Shown here: in pieces, positions 26,036-39,780 of the stretch
Numbering within the stretch: position 1 is the first letter of the stretch
How the letters are laid out: each line of letters starts with the position of its first letter
Assembly (NCBI GenBank): GCA_037954665.1
Contig: JBBMOL010000227.1
Coordinates: 868,001-932,000, forward strand
DNA length: 64,000 nucleotides
Source of the DNA: Laguncularia racemosa
Taxonomy: Eukaryota; Streptophyta; Magnoliopsida; Myrtales; Combretaceae
Direction: 5' to 3'
Notes under the pieces: model-generated
The model's input: only the letters and a program-made list of their open reading frames with translations
Told to the model about the DNA's origin: nothing
Databases searched by the model: none
Translations under genes and position numbers: made by a program

Positions 26036-27450
26036 TTGAGATTGTTAGATCTTTGAGAATAAAATTTATTTGTCGGAGCATTCCATTTGAACTGATAATC
26101 ATGACTAAGTTTTAGACAAATTTTCAAAGTCTGGGGCATATAACCCACAAAGGCATCATAAATAGGGAGACATGAACACAAAGGAGTTTCTCAAGGCAAA
26201 TATCTTAGAAAGTTTAAGATAAAAAGAGAAAATACATCCCAAATACCAACCCTTAAATACTTGAGAGTTAAGTGTCATTAATGTGAAGTTTGGACTTATT
26301 CCTTAAATGACGTTTGCCTTGAACTTAATATACGTATCAATGTAATGCTAGGCATTTTTTTTTTCAATATCTTAAACACAATTATCCTTTACGATACTCA
26401 TTGAGCCTATTTAAGAAGTATTTTTAAATTAAACCTTGTTAAAAACCACCCCACAATGGGGCACATCGAAGGTTAGGGTTTTTAATAAGGAGAAAAAGGT
26501 TAAACTAATATGTGCTTATTCTAGTTACATCAATTCAAGAGTAATTTTTGTTATAGATAATTTATTTCTTCTAAGAGGAAGAATGGCTTCCAAAAACCAT
26601 ATACAATCCAAATACTTTAAGCTACCTAGTAAAGAAGAGACAATCACATTTATGGGCATAAAAAAAAAAAGACCCAAGTTGGTTAAACACAAACACAAGA
26701 AAAAGTGAGCTTAAAAAAGCTAGGGCAATTGCCAAAGCCCAAAAAGCTCATAAAAACTTATAGCTCTAAGTCTAGTCCCACTCGCAACACCAGCCCTTTC
26801 AAAAAACTCTTCTAAAATAGACAATAATTGCTTTTGAAACCGAGGTAAACACATTTCTAGTTTTTTTCCTCAAGGTTCTTGACTTGTAGACCCAGGTTGA
26901 AAAGTTACACTCTCAAAAATGGCCTTTTCATTAATATCCATTCCTTTGAAAACCATTGACCAAAATCCCATTATAAGTGCTAAAAAGACCTAACGGATTG
27001 ATCAAGGTGTATCACTTACAAGACAAACCAAATTTTTACAATTTTTGTCATGAGCAAAATTTAAACTTTAAGAGTGTGAGGAAGTCCTCTTAGACTAAAC
27101 AATTCAATGAGATATCTTTCTTGAAAATCAAGAAGAATTAATGTGCCCTTATAGGAAATCCATCTCCATGTCGCAATAGAACCTCTACAAAAGGAGTTTA
27201 GACTTTTCAATGACAAGATGTCAAAGTGATCAAAGACAAGGAGTAAATGGCTAATAGGAACAAGTTTGAGTATACATTAGTTTTATTTAGAGTAGGTAAT
27301 TTTTCTTTACTTGTTTATTTTAAAAAAAAAAAGATACAATTTTTTAAGTTTTTATAAAACAAGAATATTTGCTTTCTTCTAAAACTTTTTAGTATTCTGT
27401 AAGATTTTGAGATTTTTTAGGAACTTTAGTATCCTTTAGTAGGAGATTTT
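26036..27450 (+). other. Element F internal region without recognised genes
   Basis: The only open frame of note is 26436-26708 (90 codons, very Lys-rich C-terminus). I do not recognise it, and it may be chance. No pol motif (DTG/DSG, YxDD, TDN, HHCC) was seen in any plus frame. Confidence 0.4.
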
Positions 27451-28140
27451 TAAGAGAATTTGTTATCTTGCATTGTAAAACCCTACGGGTATATGCCATT
27501 AACAAACTTAAAAGCTTTAATCATCTTATGACCAAGATTCTCATGTTATCTAAAATTTAGGAACTTTTAACTATCCTTTAAGAAATAGGAATCTCAATTA
27601 TCCTTAATTGGGAACTCAAATTATCTTCAAGACCAAGTTATCCTTAAAACTAGGAACTTAGGTTATTCCATGAAAATAAGAGTTTCAAGTTATCCTTAGG
27701 CACTTTTAATTATTCTTTAGGAAATAAGAATCTTAGTTATCCTTAATTACGAACTTAGGTTGTCTTTAAGTTTTGGAAACCAAGATATCCTTAACACTAG
27801 GAACTTAGGTTATTCCTTGAAATTAGAAGTTTCAAGTTATCCCTATGAACTAGCCTATCATTTGGAAAATATAAATCTCAGTTATCCTAAATTAAGAGCT
27901 TAAATCATCTTCAAGCCCTAGAAACTAGGTGAAAATAAGATTATAAGTTATCTTTAGGAACTTTGACTATCCTCAAGAATAGGAACCTCAATTATCCTCA
28001 ATCAGAAACTTAGGTAATCCTTGAAAAATCTCAATCATCCTTGAGTTTAGAGTATCTAGAATGCTGATCATTCACTTAGAAGTATTGGTACTTGAGTTAT
28101 CCTTAGGTATAGGAGCTTGGGAACTGGATTGATTTTTCAA
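27450..28140 (+). repeat. Tandem repeats in 3' untranslated region of element F
   Basis: A diverged unit of about 140-145 bases repeats three to four times. The marker aatct(c/t)a(a/g)ttatcct recurs at 27590, 27729 and 27874. Inside each unit there are shorter related blocks built on ttatcctta and aggaacttagg. Such arrays between pol and the 3' LTR are a known trait of Tat/Ogre elements. Confidence 0.75.
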
Positions 28141-28559
28141 CATAAAGACAAAACCATAGTTAGTTTAGTAGCCAATTCAAATTCCTCTTCATTTCTCAAG
28201 TCCTAGATATTTATTCACATTTCTGGCACTTTCTTGGTAGTGAGCTCATGAGAGTACTATCCTTATATTAGAAGGTTAGTGTGTTAAAACACCATCTAAC
28301 CTTTTTATATTCAGGCAAAAATGGTTTATTTCTTTTGTCTTTATGATGAAGTTTTCTTTAAACTTCACCACAAAGAGGAGAAGTTGCAAACATCCTATTT
28401 TTGTCTCATTTTAGGTTTTTCAATAAACAATAAAAAAAGTCATAGTTAATAAAAAATACAAAAAAAGAAAAAAAGAAAAAAAAAAGAAAAAGATAAAAGT
28501 TTTAGCTTGAATCAAATTGGTTCAGATCTTGTAAGATGTTAAATTTAATTTAATTGCAT

Positions 28560-28690
28560 AACACTTCAAGAAAGTGAGTGTAGTACGATTGGTTGGGGCA
28601 TGCATAGGAGGCCCACTAGTTGCAAGTTTGATCCTTGTAGGCACACATTGCACAAATCCTTTTAGCAAATAGTAGGAAATGTGTTTTGAA
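28560..28690 (+). mobile_element. Possible tRNA-derived SINE-like segment
   Basis: The stretch contains an A-box-like tagtacgattggttgg and, about 35 bases later, a B-box-like gcaagtttgatccttg, the spacing of a tRNA promoter. It sits just ahead of element F's 3' LTR. No tail or flanking duplication is clear, so this is only a candidate. Confidence 0.25.
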
Positions 28691-28758
28691 CACACATCTT
28701 CACACTATTTATCTTCATCCTTTGCCAAGCATGTTCTAGCTCATGACTAGATCATTTT

Positions 28759-30245
28759 TGTCTATTTCTAGACCATTTTTTGACATGATTTCACCAAATT
28801 AACGATGAAATTATGTAGATCACATGACATACTTTGAATTGATCCTAAAAAATGTCCAGGTACATTCATCTAGGTGGTTAGAATTAGACGCAAAAATGGA
28901 AAAAAATCATCTTCTCGCACAAAACCCATCTTTGCATTAAGGTGTTTTTGGAGTTACCATACTTAATCAAAGGTTGAATAGTACAGAAGTAGGTTTAGGG
29001 TACCATTTTGAGGAGGAGCCAACACTCCAATCTTCTTCTTTAAGCTTTCTCTCTCTAGACCCTTACCTACAATCACTAAACATCTCTTTAGCATTTCTCT
29101 CTCTATACTTAACCTCAAAGTGTGAAATTTGGTTCCTTAGATTCCTAGTGATGTATAGTTTCATAAAATGGCTTACTTGTGCTTCGATTTTCTCTCATTT
29201 GTTCTAATCGAAGATAGGAGTTTTCGATTGCCAATGGGTTACATAGAACCACTACTGCCACTTATTGTACCTGACGCAACACTATCACCTTCATCATGAC
29301 CGCCACCTTTTTATTATTGATGCACTTCCAAGCTTTGACAAGTCCCATACACGATGGCATGACACCAACTTGTTACTACCACCCTTTTGTCAGTTTAACC
29401 CAAGATCACAATCCAAACCCAACATCCGACCTACGAATTGACTTAGTATGTTTTCCTTTTTTTTTTTTTTTTTGTTGTTTTGCTTATTTAATTATTTATT
29501 TTATAGGTTCATAGGTTAAAAATAAAAAAAAATATGAATATGAATATAATAATAAATAAAAAAAATAAATAATAAAAAAACTAAAATAAATTTTGTTCTA
29601 CCTTTTAAGTTTTTAAGAAAATTTTCTTGTAGTTTTTTAAAAGATAAGAAAAAATAAGAAAAAGAAAAAAAGAAAAAGAAAAATTAGGCATAAAAAATTT
29701 GATTTCTTTCCATATTAAAGTTAGGACCTTTTCTACAAATTTTTCCTTAAATCAAACCCAATTTTTTTACAATTATAAAGTAAACTAACTCACTATAATC
29801 TTATAAAACAAATGTGAACTATGGTTGATCTAATCCTAAATAGCAAGTATATAGGTACATTTGGGGCAACCTCAACTATAAATAACAATTAGGTTCATTT
29901 TAACTTAATAATCTTTTTCTTTTTTCAAAAAATAAATTTAAACTTAGAAAGTTAAAGTGGAAACTGTAAAGTTTTAATAGGGTAGCCTTCAAATTTCAAA
30001 ATCTCTAGTTTTTGTTAAAAAGTTTTATATGAACTAGTAGCTAAATTAGGATTGATCCACTCAATTAATCTTAATTTAACATTTTTTTTCTAGATCTTGA
30101 TTTGGTGATGACTTCTTTTTTTTTTTTCTAAATTAGATAAAATAAATTAAAATTTTCCTAATCTTACTCAAGGATTTATATTAAATTAGCATTAGGTTTA
30201 GTGTAAATCAAATTAGAAAAAATGAACTGAAATTTAGGCTCGACA
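28759..30245 (+). repeat. 3' LTR of element F
   Basis: This copy is about 110 bases longer than the 5' copy, mainly because of extra sequence at 28800-28910, and ends ggctcgaca. The copies are clearly diverged, which indicates an old insertion. Confidence 0.75.
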
Positions 30246-33200
30246 GTATATAATTTACAAATTTTAAAAAGATTATAAATCCAAAACTCTTAATAATTTT
30301 TAATTAATTTTTTAAAAATTTCAATAACATTTGCATTCATTTATAAGGAACAACATCAAGTAAAATTTTCATCTTACCAATATGAGGCAAATATTGTGAA
30401 TAGCAATGTTGTTAATAATAGCAATACATTAAATTTCACATGGAAATAGTTTAAATTTTTTAATATTATTTTAATTTAATTAATTGATTTTTAAAAGATG
30501 GATTAGACTCAACGAGTTCAATAGTTAAACTATTGGGGATCCATTGAACCACTGGGTCCAATCATGGTTTTGAAATTGACCGTATAGGGCCAATTTTGGG
30601 TCTAAACCCATTAGGGCAATTCTCAACTTAAGTTAAATCCAGACCGTGACAATGTTTAGTCTTGACATTAAATGGGTGTTAAATATGTATAAAATTAAAT
30701 AGAAATAATAAATAATTAAATTACATTGTATTAGATTTCATAGTTTAAGCTTTAACATAAATTAACATATAATTTCTTTTACTACGATTCTCTATATATA
30801 GATCTCTCTATGAATTAAGAAGAGCTCTAAAAAGCCATATCATTTACCTATGCTTATATACATACTCAATTCTTATTCACATATCATTCAATTAAATCAG
30901 TAGACACACACACACACACATTGGTGGATGATGCACCTATGTTGCATGTACAAATATGAAAACATCAAATACATGAAACTATAATAGCAAAATAATTAAA
31001 TATTAATTACATTTGTAAAGGGCTAAAATTATTATATTAATATATAGGGCTGAGCTTATAAACTATTTGGCTTGACTTACTTGGTTAAGTAATAGGGCCT
31101 AGTGAGTACAATTTATCTATTGGGGTAACTCGAAGAGAATCAACTTAATAGGCTTGAAACATGGATTGTTGGATAGGTTCATCCGCATCCAACCATTTTT
31201 AGGCAGACTCATGCATTTATGAAAAAAGTTATTGCAACTTTTGTGGAATTTTCATATCTAAAACACTCTAATATCAAGATAGGACTACTTTTAGATAGAG
31301 CCTATAAAACTATAAGATTAAGTTATAAACCAAGTAATCAAAGGAACAAAATTTATGATAGGATAGAATTAGAATAATTAAGACTTAATATGAGATGAAT
31401 TTGGTTAATGAATATGCCTCAATTTCACACCACCCTCATGCAAGAATTGGAAATAACTTAACCTAACAAAACAAGTATTTCAATATATCTAAAACAATTA
31501 TCAAAGAGAAAGACTACCAAAACCAAATTTGAATGATTCAATCCATTTAAAGACTAGCTTAGGCTAATTTTTACCTAACTTTATTTCTATCATATTCTTG
31601 ATGAACCAAGGCTTAACATTATAAGAAACATAAGAAGTTTTAGTTGACATAACCAACCAAGTTTTTGATAACATAAGTAGATTATTTTCCTTTAGACTCT
31701 TGTAAAACTCAAGAAATGATTATTATAATTATACCTAATTTAATCAAGAGATAAATGACCTCTGAAATTACCTAGTTGGAGTAATTAAAGGGAAGCTAAT
31801 TTAGTTGAAAACCAACCAAACATACCCAACTCCAACTCTTCTAGCAACTAGTTGGAGGCTAGAAGAGTTGAAAAGTCCAACTTGGAGGCTTTAACTCCTT
31901 GTCGTCACTTTAAAGACTTCTTAAGCCAATTAAATCAAAATGTAATCTTATCCATAAGATAAGATTTCAAATGCCAAAAATCTTGATTCCATCTTAATAG
32001 ATTACACACCAATTGAAGGAAACTTAAAGAATAAAAATTCCAAGTAAGAATTCTCATCCTTGCTGTCACTAAAGATGAAGATTTCTAACCAATACCTTTC
32101 AAAGGTAATCCTATCCTCAAAGATAAGGTTAAATGATGAACCATGACCAATATAGCATTAGATAACTAAGCTAATGAAGAATGAAAATTACATCCCTTAT
32201 GTGTGGAATGAAACTTAGCTAGTGCACTTCATCTTATTCAGCACGTGTCTAACCTTAATTAAGATAGGAAAGTGACACATACCTATACATGGGAAATTAC
32301 CATGCACCGGATCTTCTTTCTTCCTTTTTCTTTGTCAATTTCAAACACCCACCGTAACCCCTCATACTCAATTGCATCCTTATCTTCAAGTTAATACTTA
32401 ATGATGAGTCTTAACTAATTAAAGTACAAAACAACAAAGACTATATACAACTCATAACTCTATATCCCTAGGTATGATCGGTGCTATCTCCCTCACCATC
32501 CATGTGTCCAAGCTTAGTTAAGGTAAGGAAAATGACAAACATACACCAAGAATTACCCATGCACTGGTTCTTTCATTCCCTTGTCAATTTCAAACACTCC
32601 CACACTTTTCTTCAAACTATAACACAACCACTTATCACATTCTAACTTCAAAAAAAGACCCAATGATTAAGTCTTGACTAATTAAAGTGTAAACTAACAA
32701 AACCGATAACATTAAGTAACAACTCATCACCTTAAAACTAGCTGGGATGGCCAGCACCCATATCCCCTCTACCATGTGTATACACCTATTTAATTCAAGA
32801 AAGTGACCCTTGCATGTATATAAGAATTTACTAAAGTAAAAAAGGCAATTGAAAACAAATTCTTCCCTTCCACTAGACCATTTTCCCTTTCCTTTTCATT
32901 TCAACACATCTCACTTTCAAGAAACACAAACCCCAAATCATAATCTGCAATAATTAAATTTATCAAACCTAAGTAATTCATAAAACTAAAAGCTTTATAT
33001 ATTCAATAAATTTTAATTAAGTTACTTATTAAGAATTATTCCTCTTTCAAACTATCTTCTATTAGTGGTTTCTGGTGATAACAATATCTTATGTACCTGA
33101 TTGAAGTCAACATAAACCCATCTTAATAAAACTCAACAAACTTCAATGTGATACATGGTGGACCGTTATGCTTTTGGTAACTTCAAGGACATGATGGCTA

Positions 33201-33340
33201 ACCTTAGGCCCTTAACAAACTTATTAGAATAACCTTCGAATGAATATACTTCATTTTTTCTATCAATCACTAAGGCGATCTAACGAATGTCATTAAGCAA
33301 AAGTATCTATAAATACGCAGTCATTCCTTCTCATTTCACA
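30246..33340 (+). other. AT-rich gene-free interval
   Basis: No coding frame is supported. It holds a CA microsatellite (30904-30920), a 12-bp perfect inverted repeat around a 14-base loop (31833-31844 and 31859-31870), and the diverged tandem repeat at 32240-33050 listed separately. Confidence 0.5.
32240..33050 (+). repeat. Diverged tandem repeat, period about 260-272 bp
   Basis: Three successive segments begin near 32243 (cgtgtctaacctta), 32501 (catgtgtccaagctta) and 32773 (catgtgtatacaccta). Each continues through an agtgac/atgaca motif, a caatttcaaacac-like motif and a tgactaattaaagt motif. Copies 1 and 2 are the most alike; copy 3 is more degraded. Confidence 0.65.
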
Positions 33341-34979
33341 TAATGGTAGAGATCAAAGAAGCAGTGTTGTGTTTTAAATTCTCTACTTTTAAGGATCAAA
33401 CAAGAGTTCAAGCGAGAATTAGTCTCTATTACTCAAGAACTGCAACGTTAACACTTGAGGTCCTCTTGGCTTTCTTATCTGTTAATTGTGCATTTGAGAC
33501 TCTTAAGATTGTTTGTTTCTCCTCCTTACCACTCTCTTCCTAGTCATCCCATCACAAATCATGGTAGTTTCTTGGAAAAAAATGTTTTGGGTATAAACTA
33601 TTTAAGAAGAGGAAACTATTTTAATTTTTCTTTCTTTCTATTTTTCTATATCTAAAAAAGTTGCAATTTCCTATAATCCCCCCAAAAGTAGGATTAGTGG
33701 AATAGCCAAAAAGGTTGTTGTAGTTTACGTTCTCAAAATAAATAAATAAATAAATGAGTAGGATAGTGGATTAAAAATGGTTTACAATGATATTTTACCA
33801 TACTATCCCCTATGTGATTTGTCAAATAAAGAAATGGAATATCTAGGTTTATAATGTAAAATTAAGGATAAATGAAAAAATAAACACTAAAAATACCAAA
33901 AGTGTCTTTTATTTTAATAATATAGATAAGATATATATAATTATCTAAGGTCCAATATATATTTCTCATATTTACTTTCGAGTAATCTTTTCTTAAAATA
34001 ACCAACTTAATAGATTTGACTTTCTTATTTGTAACTACCATCTTAAATAGCATCTTAGCATGGTCATACCTGCAAGACTTTCAACTACTTTATAATCAAT
34101 CCATAAAGCTTTTCTCCCTTCTTCATCTATAATCCTCCTTGGTATATATCCTTTATATTCATTCAATCTTTGATTCAATGCCTAGTTTCTTCAAAGTACT
34201 ATTTCACTTATGCATCTTCTAATACGTATCTCTTTCGTCTCTGTAGATCATACGCCAAAACCGTTTTCCAAACAACCCATATTCATATATCTAAGGGCTA
34301 TCTCGATGTTTTTCCTCAATGTTTGTATGTATCGCTTCCAATAATACGATTTTCTATTCTCAAATTTTGTCCGGCTTGTATCCATAATGTTTTATATCAA
34401 ACAACTTTTACAATCCCTTATATATGATAACCCTTCTCCTTTCGCAGGGATATAAGTATTGCTTTGAGTTTGACTAGCCAAAAGTTTGAACGTCACTAGG
34501 GGAGACCAATGTAAGGGAGATTTCATTTTGGCCTGAGCAATTTTAATGTTATATTCATATTCATTTTGCCCTATGGAACAGTCATATACTAAAAAACTTA
34601 TTCATGCCTTTTTTGCCTCTGAAAATCTACACTTACCATCGGAGGCCAAAGCATATATTCATTGGAAGCTTCAGCTGCTACTCTTCCCATCACACGGTAG
34701 CGCACCACGTTTTGCTATGCATTTACGTCAAACTAATCTGGTTTAGTTGATGCCGCGGAACTACGATAGTAAAATGCACTTTGGCTTTTGATCGGTGAAG
34801 AACACTCCACTCATTGGGACCAAGGAGGCATAATATCATCCTAAGAGTAGTAAATCTTTGAGGATGAGATTAGCGTTTTTTCAGTCAAACAAATTATATA
34901 TATATATATATCTAATGATAAACAGTTCAGTTCTTTCTAACTACATAAACCAAACTGCGAACCAATATACCAATTACAA
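33341..34979 (+). other. Gene-free interval with microsatellites
   Basis: It holds an (aaat)n run at 33735-33755 and a (TA)n run at 34894-34911. Short open frames here (33343-33543, 34170-34427) show no family resemblance and no splice context, and I do not consider them genes. Confidence 0.45.
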
Positions 34980-37559
34980 TGTCACGCCCTGAAAGGGGGC
35001 CTAAAAATTTCCACTAAAATCATTATGGCATGTATGCACCCATTACATGATAATTGTCTTACGAGCTAGAGATCGTAAGATCGTAAGACTCTAAGTATTT
35101 AATTACATTTACGACTAATCATAGTACATATAATTAGATAATAAAATATAACTATGGATCCCGTATCCCATGATCACAGAGAATCGACAGCCCCTACCAA
35201 CCAGTAAAATATGATAAATCATAGGTTTCTCAAATTCAAAATTTTATTTACATAGGAGTCCTAACATCTCATCTAAATAATCTATCTTGCACAATTCTTA
35301 CTTTGTCATATTGGTCTTCCAAAACTCTCGACACTTCACATCTTATCCCATCCCGAGCTTTCGAAATTGCTACCTACAAAAAGGGTTTGTAGAGGGGTGA
35401 GCACACTATAGCTTAGTGAATAGAATGGTAACACTTTCAATGTTACTTACACATAAGCAAATTCAAATCAAGTTGTCAAAACATATGCTATGCATGAACA
35501 ACCATATGAATGCAACATCTCATGTGGTCTTCTAGTAACCAACGTGAAGTTTAGGGTTTACGCTCCCCTTGACCTTAGGTTGGAGATTCTAAAGCTACCA
35601 TCAGTGCCCAAGTCTCATTACCCAGTTTATTTAACTTATCACTTTGATAATTATAATATCTTTTTAATTCAATAGTGAATGCTCCCGTGCCTTTGCATCA
35701 GTCGGAGCAACACCCTCAAGGACCGGCTGGACTCGGAACCGTCAATGTCCGACAATCCCCAAGTCACTTAGTTTGCACTTGGCAGAATAGTAATCCTCTT
35801 AATTACTCCGGCGAGCCCTGTAGCAGTAATGACCTTCAATCTCATGCAATTTCTCGTGGAAATGCATGTTAAGTTTTAATTAAGTCCACTTCCTTAATTA
35901 ATTGATTTAAAGTGACCAAACAACATATATAATCACAACCAATTCTTATTCAAGCCAATGAAATAACTACCAAGCATTTCAAGCTTACCATTCTAAGTAC
36001 AATCAATAGGGGCCTAGTGTAGTCCCATAAACAAACCACTACATTTCATTTCACACTTACCACAACAAGCAAAGATCATGTATTTCACATCACAAAACAT
36101 ACATGAAACCCAGACCCCGCGGATGTAGACTATCCAGCTGTACACAAGGTTTTAGGTAATTTGACACCTTTGTGCCATTTATCTCAAACGTCAAATCAAC
36201 CACTCGGGATTGATTTACGATCATCATCCTGACACCTCTATGTTATCGCACTTCTCAAGTGCTCTGTTATTGACATATCCGAGAGCCAACAAAATCATCT
36301 CGTATATTCCTTCTAGGTCTTCAATACACTTATGTATAATATATATATAAATATATATACATAGGTTTATGAATGTAGTTTCACCTAAAGGAAATTTATG
36401 CTAGGCACCTCCCCTCACTCACTTAAGAGGGCAAGAGAATAGAATGGTTAAGTTGAAAAATCAAGGTTACACTTATGATTTGTATGGTTATATTCACGAG
36501 TGTATTCTATAGGTATAGTAGGAAAATAAGTTTATCTAAGCATATGTACACATTCAGAAGTAAACTCTAATATGTATACATAATGACATCTATATACCCT
36601 ATTCTAACTATACACACCCACTTGGTAGCTATAGAAGGAAAAGCTAGGTTTCTATATTTTGGTTTGGTTTAAAGAAAACAATTTTGAATCATGGGTTAGG
36701 CTTATGGTAATAGCACTAGCAATATGGTGCTATGTGTTATTGTTAAGGTAATGACATCTAACCCTCGGACCATTCTATCCTCTACACTCTTTATGACTTC
36801 TTTCCTAATCTCATTAATCCCCATTATATAACTCAAATTAACACAAATCACATTTAAATTCAACTATAACATAGCAAAGGAAATTCACATACATAGCATA
36901 TCAACACATAACACAACATCGTAGCATATCATTAAGTTTCCTACTCACCTGTTTAGGGTCGTTATAGTCCTAGCCAAAGTCGAGCGATTCCAGCGGGTAA
37001 CCCCTTTGCTTTCTTCTTGAAATCAGTGTGCTTCTGCAATGCTTCCTCAACTAACTATAGAAGGCCGCATCTTCACCTGAATTTGGTAGTTTCCTAGCAC
37101 CTGATATGTGTACTTTGCTCATCTTGCGTTTGATGGAAAATCATGAAGTCTCCTCTTTAAGGGACTTTAGGCGAACAAGATTCAAAACGTTGAACACTTC
37201 TTCAAAGTGATTATGATACAAGGTTCCAAAAAGAACGACCTTCCTACGAATCATTGCTTCCAACACCCCAAGTTACTGTGATCGACTATCTGCTTTCTTT
37301 GTGTAGAAGTTGAGCAATGAAATGTCTTCGACCTACTAAATTTGGAATTCCTTCTTTTGTATATGTAAGATACCCTTGGAAAGGACAACTAAAGGTCTTG
37401 CATTAGGGTATTTGGCTAAGAATGTTCTTCCTTAACATCCTTTGAACATTCCATTGTGAAATCCATTTCATTCTAAATATCCCTCAGGCCATCATCTTGG
37501 ACATTGCTCGAATCATTCTCTTCACCATCTATACCAACATAAACACCTCTTCTTCCCAT

Positions 37560-38570
37560 TTACTTTTACACACAGACACACTCACCTCCTTCACGCAATT
37601 TCCTCTTCTTCCTCGGTTTCACCTTTCCATTCTTTCTTCTCTCCTTTGTTGACTTCTCCGTCTATAGGGTTTCCCATCCTTTCTACTGGTTTTCATCCTC
37701 ACTCACGCTTTCATTACCGTACATATACCAACCTTTCCCACACACCACATACACACCAACATACTCTTCTTCATATACATACACATTTCACACACCACGC
37801 ACGCACCTACACATACATACATACATACATACAACCATTCCATACACCTAATTACACGTACACACAATTGCACTTTGTTATCCTTTTTTCTCCTCAAGTC
37901 CGCATACACATACACACACCATTAGTGCATACATACACACATACTCCACTTAAATCTCACACCTTAAATACGTACACACACACATGCTCTGCATACACCT
38001 CACACCACCAATACATACCTACCCACATACTTTGCACACACTATACTACCTTCCATACACATACACCATTCCTTCCATAAACCACACATACATATGTCCA
38101 TACACAACACGTCTTCTATACTTATACACACATACCACGTACTCCACACATCATCCATATATACATACGTACCACATACCCCACACCTTCCATACACCTA
38201 TACATATACTTTGCACATCCCACACACCATTCATATGCATACTCCCATTTTGCACACATCGCATATCATCCCTATACATACACACACACCCTCACATGCC
38301 ATCTACACACACACACACACACACACACAAACCGCACACCTTACATCACCTCATGCACATACGCACATACTCGCACGCACTACACACTCGGCTCCTCCTT
38401 CCTTACACATACACACACACCCTCACACGCCACACACCATCACATACACATATGCATATCCTTACACACACTGCCTACCATCACATACACATACACACAT
38501 CCTTGCACATACTACACATCATCACATATACACATACACACATCCTCATACATCCATTTATATTTAATTT
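37560..38570 (+). repeat. CA-rich compound microsatellite block
   Basis: About 1 kb consists of cacatac, cacacac and catacata runs, including (catacata)n near 37811-37833 and a pure (AC)n at 38305-38329. A CT-rich stretch follows (38570-38740). Long open frames here (such as 37984-38787) are Thr/His/Pro/Tyr-rich products of the repeat, not genes. Confidence 0.9.
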
Positions 38571-39309
38571 CCCATCCTTTTCCATCTTCTCCCGTCGGCT
38601 CCTTTTTCCTCTTCCTTTTTCTTTTCTTCTCTTCTCTTCTTTCTTTCTCTCCTCTCTTCCATGCTGGCCTTTCCTCTTCCTCTTTTCCCTCTTCTTTTCT
38701 TCCCCTTTCCCTTTTGTCCTTTCCAACAGCAAAACCACTTCCACCCTTCCTACACCAATATACCCGCAAGTGATTAATCATCCCTAGAACAATCTCTTCT
38801 TCTCTAGCAACCCATCAAACACTCTTTTCTCATCCGCTTTCCTCAGTTGCTTTTGCGGTTGTTGTTGTTGTCATGGTAGCTGTTGTTGTCCATACCATCC
38901 CTCTCCTTTTCCTCCCTTGAAACCCCGCGAAATCAAAATGTATCTCAACCGAGTTCCCTAAAGGAGGCTGTTGTTTCCTTTCACGTTGGAACTCCTTGCA
39001 CTAAGCTAAAAGAGGTCTCTTCACTCAAGTCATAATCAACCTAGGAAAACCACCAACTTCTCCTCGCCCTCCTCCTCTAATATCACCATTATGTGCATTA
39101 TAACCCAATTTGAACACAGTTTCCCCCACCACACTAGCAGAACCTCATCCTCGGCTGCAACCCACGAAGCATACGTCTCCTTAGCTGAACTCGATTGACA
39201 AACACCCCATTCAAAGAACCACCAGCACTTCCATACTCATCAACATAGAACCATCGAGACTAAATACTTTACATCGATTAGAATAAAGAAACCAACTGAT
39301 AATGCATCT

Positions 39310-39780
39310 TACCGATTTCACGATCATTATGATGAACTTGTGCCGGGTTTTACAGCGACTGATGTTGTAGATGTAGTGCGGTCTCACATGAATTGCATCA
39401 TAAAGGCTACCGGTAGATTTCGAACTACGGCTGCTCTAATTATAGACCTATGCTTCCTCTTTGTCTTCGTGTTCTCCTTCCCTTTTATTCCAATGATCAC
39501 CATCATCAACGATAACATCATTGTCATGGTCGTTTTGTTGTCGTCTTCTTCGTCATCGTCATTGTTGTCGACAAAGCCAGCAGGAACGGGGAGGGGAAGC
39601 ATGAGAGTTTAGGGATAGAAGGGGTCGACGGAATGTGGGTGAGGGTAGTGGCGAAGTGGCGGAGAGAGTCGTCGTTGTGGTGGTAGAAGAGAAGTTGAGG
39701 GTTTGGGTGCTGATGTGGTGACTGTGGTGAGGTGGCGATTAGGAGTTAGGGTTTTCCTAGGGTAATGTTGCGGGGTTAAA
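39310..39780 (+). other. GC-richer island within the solo LTR
   Basis: An open frame at 39340-39612 opens with a non-repetitive stretch (PGFTATDVVDVVRSHMNCI) before becoming a Val/Ser-rich repeat. I do not recognise it. A purine-rich GA tract follows at 39860-40070, which is common in Del-type LTRs. Confidence 0.3.

Larger units (their letters stand above)
21916..30245 (+). mobile_element. Ty3/gypsy Tat/Ogre-like element F, gag only
   Basis: Two direct repeats of about 1.4 kb (21916-23293 and 28759-30245) flank about 5.5 kb with a Tat/Ogre-type gag on the plus strand. I recognise no protease, reverse transcriptase, RNase H or integrase, so the copy is non-autonomous or a deletion derivative. 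The outer ends are set by where the repeats stop matching. No target-site duplication was found (tttct on the left, gtata on the right), so the edges may be off by a few bases. Confidence 0.75.

Noticed and set aside
27450..28140. CRISPR-like array
   Set aside because: The repeats are long, diverged and without unique spacers of constant length, and sit in the 3' region of a plant gypsy element. The genome is a plant.
31833..31870. 12-bp perfect hairpin as a terminator or microRNA precursor
   Set aside because: Too short for a plant microRNA precursor and with no neighbouring gene; inverted repeats of this size are expected by chance in kilobases of AT-rich DNA.
33343..33655. Two overlapping 66-codon frames that look like a short secreted protein
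   Set aside because: No family resemblance, no splice or promoter context, overlapping in two frames, and in AT-rich repeat-derived sequence.
35490..35872. Two adjacent open frames of 61 and 65 codons
   Set aside because: They lie within the probable Del/Tekay solo LTR, have no recognisable domains, and the LTR is oriented on the other strand.
37646..38787. Long open frames of 144, 157 and 267 codons on the plus strand, with opposing minus-strand frames
   Set aside because: They lie in the CA- and CT-rich simple-sequence block. The translations are Thr/His/Tyr/Pro repeats readable in several frames and on both strands, which shows composition bias and not a gene.
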